From JACKAQ01 sp965227145 (GTDB lineage Bacteria > Calditrichota > Calditrichia > RBG-13-44-9 > J075), in the NCBI GenBank assembly GCA_965227145.1, contig OZ245730.1, forward strand, positions 310,001 to 374,000: a stretch of 64,000 nt of DNA, read 5' to 3'. Positions within the stretch are counted from its first letter, which is position 1. Each line of letters starts with the position of its first letter. Below, in pieces: positions 17,837-26,765 of this stretch. The notes under the pieces were generated by a model, which made no database searches, had not been told where the DNA came from, and saw only the letters and a list, made by a program, of their open reading frames with translations. A program made the position numbers and the translations under genes.

Positions 17837-18703
17837 TTAGTTGGAATATTTTCCAGGGTTTTTCAACACATCAATTTCATATTCGGCAGGTTTTTTCCAG
17901 GTACGATCCTGGCTGGCTGCCGTAAAATATTTTAATGCCTGGCCGGAATTGCCACGCTTTTTGTAAATCTCGCCCAGACCAAAATTTGCACCCCCTTTGA
18001 TCGTACTGGAACGAGCAGATTTCAAGCTTTCCAGATATGCAGATTCAGCCTGATCCAATTGACCCAACTCCCGGTAGGCATTGCCCAAACGGTAATATGT
18101 GTCGCCTTTTAAAGCGCCACGGCTGATATGCTCTAATGCTCCTTCAAAAGCAGAAGCAGATTCTTCAAATTTGTTTAGCTCAAAAAACGATACACCCAAT
18201 CCACGCAACGCGTTTACAGATGTGGGGTCGATTTCTACGGCTTTCTGATATTGTTCAACGGCCTGCTGATATTGTTCCTGGCGTTTGTAAACATCACCAA
18301 GTCCCCAATATGCGCTTTCAAATTTCGGATCGATTTCGATTGCAGCTTTGTAGGAGTTAACCGATTCCGTCAATTTGCCCTGACGATACTGAACATAGCC
18401 AAGAAAATGGTAAGATTTTACCATCTTGTTGTCTTTTTCAATAGCTTTTTTGTATGCAGATTCAGCATTCACATAATCGCTATTTTGTTTGTATGCATTA
18501 CCCAGTCCGTAATATGCCAAAGCAAAACTGGCATCTTGCTTAATTGCTTCCTGATATTTTTCAATGGCACCTTGCGTATCTCTGTTGCGTAGCGCGGTAT
18601 TGGCATCGTTAAATGCTTTTGCTGCCTCCGGGGTTTGCGCAAACGCAAAGGCAGTTAATAATACAATTAGTGTCATCGTGAACTTGGCTTTCAGGAAATT
18701 CAT
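17837..18703 (-). CDS. Exported TPR-repeat protein
   Basis: 288 residues with a signal peptide (MTLIVLLTAFAFAQ within residues 9-22) and a strong AGGAGG site before the ATG. The rest is about seven 34-residue TPR units, for example EKYQEAIKQDASFALAYYGL, AAIEIDPKFESAYWGLGDVY and AVEIDPTSVNALRGLGVSFF. No catalytic domain is present, so it is expected to be a periplasmic scaffold for protein contacts. It lies between efp and rpsU on the same strand and may be co-transcribed with them; its partner cannot be deduced. Confidence 0.9.
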   Translation of the reverse strand: MNFLKAKFTMTLIVLLTAFAFAQTPEAAKAFNDANTALRNRDTQGAIEKYQEAIKQDASFALAYYGLGNAYKQNSDYVNAESAYKKAIEKDNKMVKSYHFLGYVQYRQGKLTESVNSYKAAIEIDPKFESAYWGLGDVYKRQEQYQQAVEQYQKAVEIDPTSVNALRGLGVSFFELNKFEESASAFEGALEHISRGALKGDTYYRLGNAYRELGQLDQAESAYLESLKSARSSTIKGGANFGLGEIYKKRGNSGQALKYFTAASQDRTWKKPAEYEIDVLKNPGKYSN

Positions 18704-18805
18704 GTACTTCCTCCTACAATGCTTTTGTTAAAACAGAAAATTATTTGAAACACACATAATCATTACAAAATAATAGCGGTTTGGTTCCCGAATGGGATTG
18801 CAAGC

Positions 18806-19369
18806 TTATTTAACACGGTCCAGATATTTACCGTCACGAGTGTCAACCCGGATAATTTCTCCATTTTCGATGAAGGGCGGTATCTGTGTAATCAACCCGG
18901 TTTCCAGGGTTGCCGGTTTGTACGAACTGGATACGGTTGCGCCTTTCATATTGGGCTCAGTATCAACAATTTTCAATTCAACTGAAGCCGGTAATTCGAC
19001 GTCAATTGGCGTGCTATTGTGAAACAAAACTTGCACGATCGTTTCAGGAAGCAGATAATTTATCTGATCTTCCAGCATGTCTTTGCTGATATGAATTTGC
19101 TCAAACGTTTCCAAATCCATAAAACAAAGGCTTTGCCCGTCATCGTACAGATATTGGTATTCCAAATTGATCAGTGTGGCTTTTACGACAGCCTCATCCG
19201 GACGGAAACGATTTTCTGCCTTGTTTCCATCGGAAAGGCGTTTCATTTTGACCTGCATCATCGCCGGACCTTTTCCGGGGGTTACGTGGTTGGCTTCTGT
19301 AACACGATAAAGGTCATTGTTCCACTCTAACACATTCCCTTTGCGTATTTGAATGGCTTTCATTTTCAT
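18806..19369 (-). CDS. efp: Elongation factor P
   Basis: 187 residues from the ATG at 19369, with AGGAG upstream; the frame extends further up only through a TTG with no site. Three beta-barrel domains are present as in EF-P. The tip loop reads VTPGKGPAMM, and Lys33 is the position that is beta-lysylated, rhamnosylated (as Arg) or otherwise modified in characterised proteins. EF-P relieves ribosome stalling at polyproline. No epmA/epmB or earP is in the window, so the type of modification here is unknown; the Lys excludes the EarP/rhamnose pathway, which needs Arg. Confidence 0.97.
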   Translation of the reverse strand: MKMKAIQIRKGNVLEWNNDLYRVTEANHVTPGKGPAMMQVKMKRLSDGNKAENRFRPDEAVVKATLINLEYQYLYDDGQSLCFMDLETFEQIHISKDMLEDQINYLLPETIVQVLFHNSTPIDVELPASVELKIVDTEPNMKGATVSSSYKPATLETGLITQIPPFIENGEIIRVDTRDGKYLDRVK

Positions 19370-19563
19370 AAACAAGTTTCTCCTAAATATTATACAGCTT
19401 GCAAATATAGATAGTTTAACAAAAAAAAGCAATTTTTTTTTGAATACTATATTGAATGTTTTTGTCGGATATGGTGATTTCAATTCGGGTAATCCGGAAG
19501 ATATTTTAAGCGTAATTTTTCTGTGTTTTTGCTCATAAACATGATGTTTGGTGCAGCTTATCG

Positions 19564-20436
19564 CTATTGCTTTTGTTTCCGGGAAAGGCAGTTTGCATCC
19601 AATATATAACGGTAGGTTTTTTGGGCTTCGAAAAGCTGCTGCGTATATTCCTGCGTTTCAAAATATGATTTCAATTCATCTGTTAGCGGGAACAATTGAG
19701 GTTGTGTAAACCACACGAATTCATTTCCGTTTTCCGTTACACAATTTAAATCGATCCCCCAGGAAATCTCAGACAAGCTGAATGCCGGCATCAGGTTGCT
19801 GGCTATTGCCCGTCGTTTACCTTCGGCAACAGGATCTATATATGAAAATTGCCGGGAATACAAATGGGCGTTATGAAAATGTTCCGGCACGTTTGCTATT
19901 CCTGATAATCCTAATCGCTTACATGCAATAACCAAAAGCTCAAGTGTTAGCCGTCCGCCGCCGAGTCCGGGAAATTCCTGTCCCGGCATTTTTGGGCGTT
20001 TTTCGGTAAACATTCCATACGGATTGCGCAATGTTAGCCATTCGATATACAATACATTAAATAGCTTGGCTGTGCTCCCGCCCAATTTGATTTTTGTTTC
20101 CTGTCGCCTGAGCACCAGCTCGGCGAGGAGCATCTCAGCGTCATCTTTCGGGTGGGAATAAATGGCGAGCCGGTGCCGGTAAGGATCTTTGGTATCAACG
20201 AGAAGACGAATATTCTCAAACCCCAGTCTCTCGAAAGTTTCGAAAACACCATACCGCCGCATTGCCAGCTCAAGCCCGGATTGTGAATAAAATCCCAGAA
20301 AAAACAGTGAAGATTGGGCGCTGCTGCCTAACAAATCCTCTGCGCTGATCAACTGTTCATCCGGTCTTAGTTGGCGAAGCTGTCCTTCGCTTAGTGTTTC
20401 GGAAATACGTTGGAACTTTTGGGATGATTTTGGCAT
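19564..20436 (-). CDS. Uncharacterised 290-residue protein
   Basis: Not recognised with certainty. It is a soluble protein without signal peptide or membrane segment. A middle block, PGQEFPGLGGGRLTLELL followed by ACKRLGLSGIANVPEHFHNA and HLYSRQFSYIDP, has the glycine-rich loop and helix order that could belong to a distant acyltransferase (GNAT-like) fold, but the usual R/Q-x-x-G-x-G/A loop is not clean. Codon use resembles its neighbours. The gene stands alone between efp and the divergent PEGA gene. Confidence 0.75.
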   Translation of the reverse strand: MPKSSQKFQRISETLSEGQLRQLRPDEQLISAEDLLGSSAQSSLFFLGFYSQSGLELAMRRYGVFETFERLGFENIRLLVDTKDPYRHRLAIYSHPKDDAEMLLAELVLRRQETKIKLGGSTAKLFNVLYIEWLTLRNPYGMFTEKRPKMPGQEFPGLGGGRLTLELLVIACKRLGLSGIANVPEHFHNAHLYSRQFSYIDPVAEGKRRAIASNLMPAFSLSEISWGIDLNCVTENGNEFVWFTQPQLFPLTDELKSYFETQEYTQQLFEAQKTYRYILDANCLSRKQKQ

Positions 20437-20733
20437 AATAAGGCCATTATTAATACTATTTGTTTGTTTGTCGCATCGCTAAATTATTTTAGTAAAAAAT
20501 AAACGACAATAAAAGGCTATATTTATTTGCGATTTTTGTAAATTTAATCTACATCACTAACATCTTCGTAATTATCGTTAGTTTTCCTGCCGGTACACAA
20601 TTTACATATAATCGAAGCACCTGCAATGAATATCAATTTGGTGCTAAATATTCGGGCTTCACAGCCGATAATCTCTAAGTCATAGTCTCTTTGTTTGAAT
20701 AACGGTAACAAAAACAGAATAATACAGAACTTT
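20437..20733. other. Divergent intergenic region
   Basis: About 297 AT-rich bases between the divergent unknown gene and the PEGA gene. It must contain both promoters, but I see no clear -35/-10 pair, RNA gene or long repeat. Confidence 0.4.
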
Positions 20734-22713
20734 ATGATTTCAGAACAAATTTTTACAACTCACGAAATGCAGCACATTAAAGCACAGGAGTTTGAGCTGT
20801 TTTTCCAGCGCTTTCGTGGAAAATATTCGCCGCACCTCAACCATCTTGGCGAAATCCATTGGATGACGGATGCGGAAGCTGCTGATCAACATGAATATTT
20901 TGATTACGAAGCAGGTTTTTGGCAGCGGCTGAAGCATAAATTTGCTGAAAAACCATCTGCATCTATGTCCGGCGTTTCTCCGGAAGAAAAGGAACTGCGT
21001 CTCCAATTCCGCATTTATTTAGAGAAAAAATACCTCGGAGAAGTTCAGCCGGAAACCATTCGCCAATTTCCCACCGATTGGCAGGTTGAATTGAGCGATG
21101 ATGAAATCGAACATATCCCGATTTCAATCGAAACTTACGAAGCGCTTTCACGGTGGAACAAAATGGTGCTGTTGCCAGTACTGATGCTTACTGTGCTGGC
21201 GATTTTTGGTGTTGCGCAAGCGATTCACCGTGCCGGCGAGTTTCATGGCAGCATTTTAATTGAATCCAACGTGCGTGGTGCTGCAATTTTTCTGAACGGT
21301 GAAAAACGCGGATACGCCGATTTCCAACGCTTGTTAAGCGATGTTCCCCCGGGTGACTATCGTGTAGAATTGCGGAAAATCGGATTTGCTTCCGAGCCGG
21401 TCACTGTAAATATTGGAAAACAGGCCAATGCCAGCGCCAAAGTTTTTATCCCGCTGAATCCTTTGGGTGTTACCGATCAGGGATTTATCAGGATTGTTGC
21501 TGATCATCCGGATTCAAAAGTATTTGTAAACGATGAATTTATGGGCACGCTTGCAGATCAGGCTGTGTTGCCATTGGAAGAAGGCGATCATAATATTGTT
21601 ATCGAAAAAGTTGGTTTTCGCACTGCTCCCCAAAGCCGTTGGGTGCATATTACCTCGGGCGATACTACAAAAGTTAAATTTGAGCAAACTGCCCAATTTG
21701 GCAGAAATACCCCAACGACACCCGCGCGGATTTCTTCGAAGCCTGCGGAAATCGGACAAGGTATGTTGGCGATAACTTCCAACACGGTTGGTGGACGAAT
21801 TATACTCAACGGCGAAGATACCGGAAAAGAAAGCGACCACGTTTTCACGGGAATGCCATACGGCGAATACCGGGTTCGTTTGGAGCGTTCCGGCTATCAA
21901 AGTGTCCCTGAAGAAAAAATGGTTGTAATTTCTCATAATTCGCCAAGTATGGATATCAGCTTCGAATTAATAAAGGAATTCGAGCAAGTTAATATTATGG
22001 TCGAGCCTGCAACCGCACAGATTATTATTAATGGCGAACCAAAAGCAAAGGGTCATTTTAAAGGTGAATTGAAAACCGGTGAATACGAAATCAGTTTTGG
22101 AAGTTTGCCCGGTTACAACACACCCAGACCTCGATTGTTACGGGTAACGCCCAACGCACCGGCAGAACTTTCGGTTAGCTATTTTCCGCAAATACAAGCT
22201 GTTGCGGCAGTTTCCGGAAATGGTGTTCTGAAAGTCAATGGCTGCGATATTGTGCCGGGCTATACTCTCGGCAACCGTGGGTTTACCGCCAGCACAGATG
22301 CCGGTCCGGAAGTTACCTTCATCGAAAAAGCAAACGATTATTTTTGGAAATTCGGTTACGCTTACCAATTCCGTAATCCGAAAGGCAACGATGGGCTGAA
22401 AATAACCTTCAATTTACCCAAAGATTCGCAATTTAGTTCGCGGTTTATGCTGAAGTTATTCGGTGCATCTTCGGAGGAACGGTATCCGATGGCTGATTCC
22501 CGGAAAGCGGAGATTCTGATCAAGTTAAACGGCAATGTTCTCAGCTATTATTATCAGCCGAAAACTTTGGAAGAATTGGGCGGTGTCGAAAAAACGGAGT
22601 GGGAAATCAGTGAACATCTCCGGGCAGGTGCCAACACGCTGGAAATTACCGTAACGGACAAAAACAATGCATACTATTTCCTGAAAAAAATCGAACTTAC
22701 CAACGTCGAATAA
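20734..22713 (+). CDS. Single-pass membrane protein with four PEGA domains
   Basis: About 659 residues. The start is uncertain: the ATG at 20734 and a TTG at 20695 both lack a good ribosome-binding site. A cytoplasmic N-terminal region (1-140) is acidic and helical, then one membrane segment (about 144-165, VLLPVLMLTVLAIFGVAQ). Outside are four PEGA beta-sandwich repeats at about 172, 251, 344 and 419, each with a phrase like GAAIFLNGEKRGYADF, SKVFVNDEFMGTLADQ, GRIILNGEDTGKES or AQIIINGEPKAKGHF. The C-terminal 155 residues form another beta-rich domain with a WKFGYAYQF motif. PEGA domains occur in surface-anchored proteins that contact cell-wall or other proteins. It forms a single-gene unit with a strong terminator. 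Confidence 0.88.
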   Translation: MISEQIFTTHEMQHIKAQEFELFFQRFRGKYSPHLNHLGEIHWMTDAEAADQHEYFDYEAGFWQRLKHKFAEKPSASMSGVSPEEKELRLQFRIYLEKKYLGEVQPETIRQFPTDWQVELSDDEIEHIPISIETYEALSRWNKMVLLPVLMLTVLAIFGVAQAIHRAGEFHGSILIESNVRGAAIFLNGEKRGYADFQRLLSDVPPGDYRVELRKIGFASEPVTVNIGKQANASAKVFIPLNPLGVTDQGFIRIVADHPDSKVFVNDEFMGTLADQAVLPLEEGDHNIVIEKVGFRTAPQSRWVHITSGDTTKVKFEQTAQFGRNTPTTPARISSKPAEIGQGMLAITSNTVGGRIILNGEDTGKESDHVFTGMPYGEYRVRLERSGYQSVPEEKMVVISHNSPSMDISFELIKEFEQVNIMVEPATAQIIINGEPKAKGHFKGELKTGEYEISFGSLPGYNTPRPRLLRVTPNAPAELSVSYFPQIQAVAAVSGNGVLKVNGCDIVPGYTLGNRGFTASTDAGPEVTFIEKANDYFWKFGYAYQFRNPKGNDGLKITFNLPKDSQFSSRFMLKLFGASSEERYPMADSRKAEILIKLNGNVLSYYYQPKTLEELGGVEKTEWEISEHLRAGANTLEITVTDKNNAYYFLKKIELTNVE

Positions 22714-22736
22714 TAGCCTTTAATCAATTTTAAATA

Positions 22737-22784
22737 AAAAAAGCGATCATTTGAGGGTTCAAGGATTCAAATGATCGCTTTTTT
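22737..22784. terminator. Bidirectional terminator between the PEGA gene and tpiA
   Basis: An 18-bp perfect stem (AAAAAAGCGATCATTTGA with its complement) closes a 12-base loop between two converging genes. Confidence 0.92.
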
Positions 22785-22805
22785 ATTTTGTTTAAAATCA
22801 ACTGT

Positions 22806-23576
22806 TTAGCGAGCTTTTTCGCTGGCTGCGATAATTTTGTAGAAATCACCGGCATCCAGACATGCGCCGCCAACCAACGCACCGTCAATATCCGGCTGCG
22901 AGAGCAACCCATCTGCGTTGTCCGGTTTTACGCTGCCACCGTAGAGAATGGTCATTTTTGCACCGGTGCCTTCGGTGAACAACGCATCCAGCACTTCCCG
23001 CAAAAACGCATGAATTTCCTGAGCTTGTTCCGGTGTTGCGGTTCGTCCGGTGCCGATCGCCCAAACCGGTTCGTAAGCCAGGGTGATATTTTTCAGGTCA
23101 TCTTGCGAAAGATCTTTTAAATCCCATTCAACCTGATTCAAAACGATGTCGCGGGTAAGGCTTTGCTCGCGTTCTTCCAGCGTTTCGCCGATGCAATGGA
23201 TCACTTTCAATTTATTCGCGAGCGCCAGTTTGATTTTTTTGTTGATCAGCTGAGCGTCTTCCTTAAAATAGCGCCGCCGTTCCGAGTGCGCGATAATTAC
23301 ATGTTTTGCACCCGCATTTTTGATCATTTTCGGTGAAATTTCACCCGTGTAAGCCCCTTCTTCTTCCCACGCCATATTTTGGGCGCCAACTTCAATTTTG
23401 CTGCCTTTCAGTGCTTCGCTGACGGCGTGAATTGCCGTATATGGCGGAAAAACCTGCACCGCTGTTTTTTTGACCGGATGTTTCTCCAGTTTTTTATTCA
23501 GGGAATTCACAAGCCGAAGTGCTTCCGGAATCGTTTTATACATTTTCCAGTTGCCGGCAATGAGTTTCTTTCGCAT
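22806..23576 (-). CDS. tpiA: Triosephosphate isomerase
   Basis: 256 residues, full TIM-barrel length. All catalytic residues are present: Lys11 in AGNWKMYKT, His97 in IIAHSERRR and Glu169 in AYEPVWAIGTG; the phosphate-binding loop ILYGGSVKPDNA is also intact. It interconverts dihydroxyacetone phosphate and glyceraldehyde 3-phosphate in the cytoplasm. It follows pgk by 45 bases and is the last gene of the gap-pgk-tpiA set. Confidence 0.98.
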   Translation of the reverse strand: MRKKLIAGNWKMYKTIPEALRLVNSLNKKLEKHPVKKTAVQVFPPYTAIHAVSEALKGSKIEVGAQNMAWEEEGAYTGEISPKMIKNAGAKHVIIAHSERRRYFKEDAQLINKKIKLALANKLKVIHCIGETLEEREQSLTRDIVLNQVEWDLKDLSQDDLKNITLAYEPVWAIGTGRTATPEQAQEIHAFLREVLDALFTEGTGAKMTILYGGSVKPDNADGLLSQPDIDGALVGGACLDAGDFYKIIAASEKAR

Positions 23577-23621
23577 ATCTTTTCCTTTTTCAGTTTCTGA
23601 TCGGTAATTGCCAGATTGGGT

Positions 23622-24818
23622 TTATTTGTCCGATAGCGCTGCAACGCCGGGCAGCACTTTGCCTTCCAAAAATTCCAGCGATGCGCCACCGCCGGTGGAA
23701 ACGTGGCTCAATTGATCTTCGAGATTGAATTTTTTGACCGCAGCTGCGGAATCGCCGCCACCGACAATGGTCGTTGCGCCATTTTCAGTAATTTCAACAA
23801 GATAGCGCGCGATTTCTTCCGTACCTTTTGCGAAATCTTCGATTTCGAAAACGCCCATCGGGCCGTTCCAGACAACCGTTTTGGCTTCGGATAAAATTTT
23901 CTTGAATTGATCGATGGTTGCTTTGCCGATGTCCACGCCAAGCCAGCCATCCGGAATTTCGTGAACACCGACGGTTTGCGTATTTGCGCCGGCAGCAAAT
24001 TCATCGGCAATCAAAACGTCGCTCGGTAACACAAAATCAGTTTTTGTGGATTGCGATGCTTTCAAAATATCTTTGGCCATTTCGATGCGATCTTCTTCCA
24101 ACAACGATTTTCCGATATTCCAGCCATGCGCTTTGTAAAATGTGAAAATCATGCCGCCGCCGATGAGCAGCGCATCGGTTTTGCCGAGCAAGTGTTGGAT
24201 CACATCAATTTTGCCGGAAATTTTTGCGCCGCCCAAAATTGCAACAAACGGACGTTTGGGCTCATCCAATGCGCTGCCCAAAAATTGCAGCTCTTTGCCC
24301 ATCAAATAACCGGCTGCGCACTGATCGAAAAATTGGGTGACACCTTCAGTTGAGGCGTGCGCCCGGTGGGCAGTGCCGAATGCGTCGTTCACATAAACAT
24401 CGCAATGGCTGGCGAGATGTTTGGCAAAATCCGGATCATTTTTGGTTTCGCCGTTGTGAAACCGCAAGTTTTCCAGCAGCAAAACGTCGCCGTTTTTCAT
24501 GCTTTTTTTGGCAGCGTCCACAGATTCGCCGATGCAATCATTGCAAAATTGAACATTTTTGTTGAGCAAAGTGGAGAGGTGTTTGGCAACCGGCGCCAGC
24601 GAAAATTCCGGTTTCGGTTCACCTTTTGGGCGTCCGAGGTGCGAACACAGGATTGCTTTGCCGCCGTCGGCGATAATTTTTTGGATGGAAGGCAGCGCCG
24701 CACGAATCCGCAGATCGTCGGTAATTTCCTGATTTTCGTTCAGCGGAACGTTAAAATCGACACGCATGAGCACAGTTTTGCCGTGCAAATTGAGATCATC
24801 TAATGTTAGTTTTGCCAT
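23622..24818 (-). CDS. pgk: Phosphoglycerate kinase
   Basis: 398 residues from the ATG at 24818 (GGGAG upstream), the usual length. N-domain substrate signature RVDFNVPLNENQEI and the basic patch SHLGRPKGEPKPEFSL are present, as are the nucleotide-binding ILGGAKISGKIDV and the C-terminal GGGDSAAAVKKF and HVSTGGGASLEFLEGK. It makes ATP from 1,3-bisphosphoglycerate in glycolysis. A strong terminator lies between it and gap, so it is probably transcribed partly from a promoter in 24819-24954. Confidence 0.98.
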   Translation of the reverse strand: MAKLTLDDLNLHGKTVLMRVDFNVPLNENQEITDDLRIRAALPSIQKIIADGGKAILCSHLGRPKGEPKPEFSLAPVAKHLSTLLNKNVQFCNDCIGESVDAAKKSMKNGDVLLLENLRFHNGETKNDPDFAKHLASHCDVYVNDAFGTAHRAHASTEGVTQFFDQCAAGYLMGKELQFLGSALDEPKRPFVAILGGAKISGKIDVIQHLLGKTDALLIGGGMIFTFYKAHGWNIGKSLLEEDRIEMAKDILKASQSTKTDFVLPSDVLIADEFAAGANTQTVGVHEIPDGWLGVDIGKATIDQFKKILSEAKTVVWNGPMGVFEIEDFAKGTEEIARYLVEITENGATTIVGGGDSAAAVKKFNLEDQLSHVSTGGGASLEFLEGKVLPGVAALSDK

Positions 24819-24954
24819 ATTTACTCCCAACAGAACGGAATTAAATTGCTTATTTTGTTGAATTTGAACAGATTTTATCATCTGTTTTTGACGGTGAATA
24901 AAAGCCTCTGGTTTTGGAAGCCTTTATTTTCCGCCAAATGTGTTCGGAAAAAAA

Positions 24955-24984
24955 TTTCCCCCGATTCAGCAGAACCGGGGGAAA
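24955..24984 (-). terminator. Intrinsic terminator between gap and pgk
   Basis: TTTCCCCC pairs with GGGGGAAA and the minus strand continues with TTTTTTT. It is 12 bases past the gap stop codon and would uncouple gap from pgk-tpiA. Confidence 0.88.
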
Positions 24985-24995
24985 AGATGGTGATA

Positions 24996-25997
24996 TTACA
25001 TTGCTGCCAATTTTTTGACGAGATCGGCTGTGCGGCTGGAATAGCCCCACTCGTTATCGTACCAGGATACAACTTTGATGAGGTTACCATCCATCACGCG
25101 GGTGGAGAGTGCATCAAAGATGCTGGAATGCGGGTTATCAATAATATCCGATGAAACCAGGGGATCTTCTGAATATTCCAGAACGCCTTTCATCGGGCCT
25201 TCTGCTGCGGCTTTCATCATCGCGTTAATTTCATCTGCGGTTACGTTTTTGTCCAGTTCGGCAACCAGGTCAACCAGCGAGCCGTCCGGCACCGGTACGC
25301 GCATCGCGAAGCCGTCCAGTTTGCCTTTTAATGAAGGAATAACCAATCCGACTGCTTTTGCTGCGCCGGTTGTGGTGGGGATGATGTTCAACGCGGCAGC
25401 ACGGGCACGACGCAAATCTTTGTGCGGTAAATCCAGAATTTGCTGGTCGTTGGTGTAGCCGTGAATGGTGGTCATCCAACCGCGACGAATGCCAAAATTA
25501 TCGTTCAGCACTTTTGCAACCGGTGCGAGGCAGTTTGTGGTGCAGGATGCGTTGGAAATCAGCACGTGCTCGGGTTTCAGCGTTTCGTCGTTGACGCCCA
25601 TTACAACGGTGTTATCCATTTGATCTTTTGCGGGTGCGGTGAGCAGCACTTTGCGTGCGCCGGCCTGCAGGTGCAGGCTCATTTTTTCGCGACTGGTGAA
25701 AACGCCGGTGGATTCAACAACAACATCCACGCCCAATTCTTTCCATGGCAGATCGGCAGGATTGCGTTCCGCATACATATTCACGCCTTCGCGACCGGCA
25801 TACATTTTATTACCTTCAACACGAACGTTCGAGCCAAAACGGCCGTGAACAGAGTCATATTTGAGTAAATGCGCCATTGTATTGGCATCGGTTAAGTCGT
25901 TGATCGCAACAATATCAACACCGGATTCTTTGTACAGTGAACGGAAAACGAGACGGCCAATTCGTCCGAATCCGTTTATAGCAACCTTAATAGACAT
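24996..25997 (-). CDS. gap: Glyceraldehyde-3-phosphate dehydrogenase, type I
   Basis: 333 residues. The Rossmann motif INGFGRIGRLVFRS, the catalytic Cys152 in SNASCTTNCLAPVAK, the activating His in MTTIHGYTNDQQ and the C-terminal SWYDNEWGYSSR are all present. AINDLTD at 31-37 fits the NAD-preferring glycolytic form. It oxidises glyceraldehyde 3-phosphate with phosphate to 1,3-bisphosphoglycerate. It is the first gene of the gap, pgk, tpiA order and carries a sigma-70-like promoter about 120 bases upstream. Confidence 0.98.
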   Translation of the reverse strand: MSIKVAINGFGRIGRLVFRSLYKESGVDIVAINDLTDANTMAHLLKYDSVHGRFGSNVRVEGNKMYAGREGVNMYAERNPADLPWKELGVDVVVESTGVFTSREKMSLHLQAGARKVLLTAPAKDQMDNTVVMGVNDETLKPEHVLISNASCTTNCLAPVAKVLNDNFGIRRGWMTTIHGYTNDQQILDLPHKDLRRARAAALNIIPTTTGAAKAVGLVIPSLKGKLDGFAMRVPVPDGSLVDLVAELDKNVTADEINAMMKAAAEGPMKGVLEYSEDPLVSSDIIDNPHSSIFDALSTRVMDGNLIKVVSWYDNEWGYSSRTADLVKKLAAM

Positions 25998-26115
25998 AAT
26001 AAATCTCCCAATTTTTAGTTTGATGATCTAATTTAACGATTAGTGATTTTTTTCTCAACAGTTTTAGAAAATTGAATCAGATATGCAGAAATTGGACCCT
26101 CAAAAGACAGTTCCA

Positions 26116-26144
26116 AATATATGATACACGAAACGGTGTGGCAA
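26116..26144 (-). promoter_or_regulatory. Sigma-70-like promoter for gap
   Basis: On the minus strand TTGCCA and TATATT are 17 bases apart, ending 118 bases before the gap start codon. Spacing and -35 are good; the organism's own promoter consensus is not known. Confidence 0.5.
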
Positions 26145-26238
26145 GTTACTTTTTATTGTGAAAGAAGCTAACTGTGAGGCAGGAGCAAAAGCAGGAAACA
26201 GTTGCAATTGTTGTGAAACAGAGTTGAAATATAAATGA

Positions 26239-26276
26239 AAGGCGGTGCGCAAAATTTGTTTTTCCCGCACCGCCTT
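26239..26276 (-). terminator. Terminator of the CxxCH lipoprotein gene
   Basis: An 11-bp perfect stem (AAGGCGGTGCG with CGCACCGCCTT) closes a 16-base loop, 13 bases after the stop codon. The T-tract on the minus strand is short (TTTCATTTA). Confidence 0.7.
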
Positions 26277-26289
26277 ACGCTATAAAATG

Positions 26290-26724
26290 TTAGTTCAGTT
26301 GAATATCCGGCGGATGGCATTTGGAACAATCCGACGTTTTCAGATATTCCATAAACGGGCGTTCGATGGGCGCTTCGGTCATAAGCGTGTGTTTGATGAG
26401 GTTGCCCAAAAGGGCGTTGTCCATGTGCAGATCGATCATCACAAAATGGTTGGAATCGGGATAGCTGAGAATCATCACCGGCAACATGCCTTCCGCTGCG
26501 TTGCTATCCGGAAAGCTTAATGACCATTGGTTGTCTTTTGTTTCGGTCATAGTGCCTTCATTGTAGGGGATCCACGCTACTTTCATTGCAATTTCCCGGT
26601 GAAAATTTTGCCCTTCCCATTTGTCAATTTTGCGCATCCGGGCTTCTTTTTTCTCCAATTGCACATTGGAGCCGCACCCAACGATGATCAACATACCCAT
26701 TAAAAAAGTGATAATAAATTTCAT
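26290..26724 (-). CDS. Small lipoprotein with a C-terminal CxxCH heme-binding-type motif
   Basis: 144 residues from the ATG at 26724, which has AGGAAGGAT upstream. The signal sequence ends in a lipobox (MLIIVGCGSN, Cys at about 17), so the protein should be anchored to a membrane by lipid. Near the end is SDCSKCHPPDIQLN, the only other Cys pair; CSKCH is the CxxCH that covalently binds heme c in cytochromes. The usual c-type fold and distal Met are not evident and only about seven residues follow the motif, so it may instead bind metal. It starts 41 bases after the rhomboid gene ends and is probably co-transcribed with it. Not recognised as a named family. Confidence 0.8.
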   Translation of the reverse strand: MKFIITFLMGMLIIVGCGSNVQLEKKEARMRKIDKWEGQNFHREIAMKVAWIPYNEGTMTETKDNQWSLSFPDSNAAEGMLPVMILSYPDSNHFVMIDLHMDNALLGNLIKHTLMTEAPIERPFMEYLKTSDCSKCHPPDIQLN

Positions 26725-26765
26725 GATTTTATCCTTCCTTTTTTTGGGTGAATGTGGATTATAAA

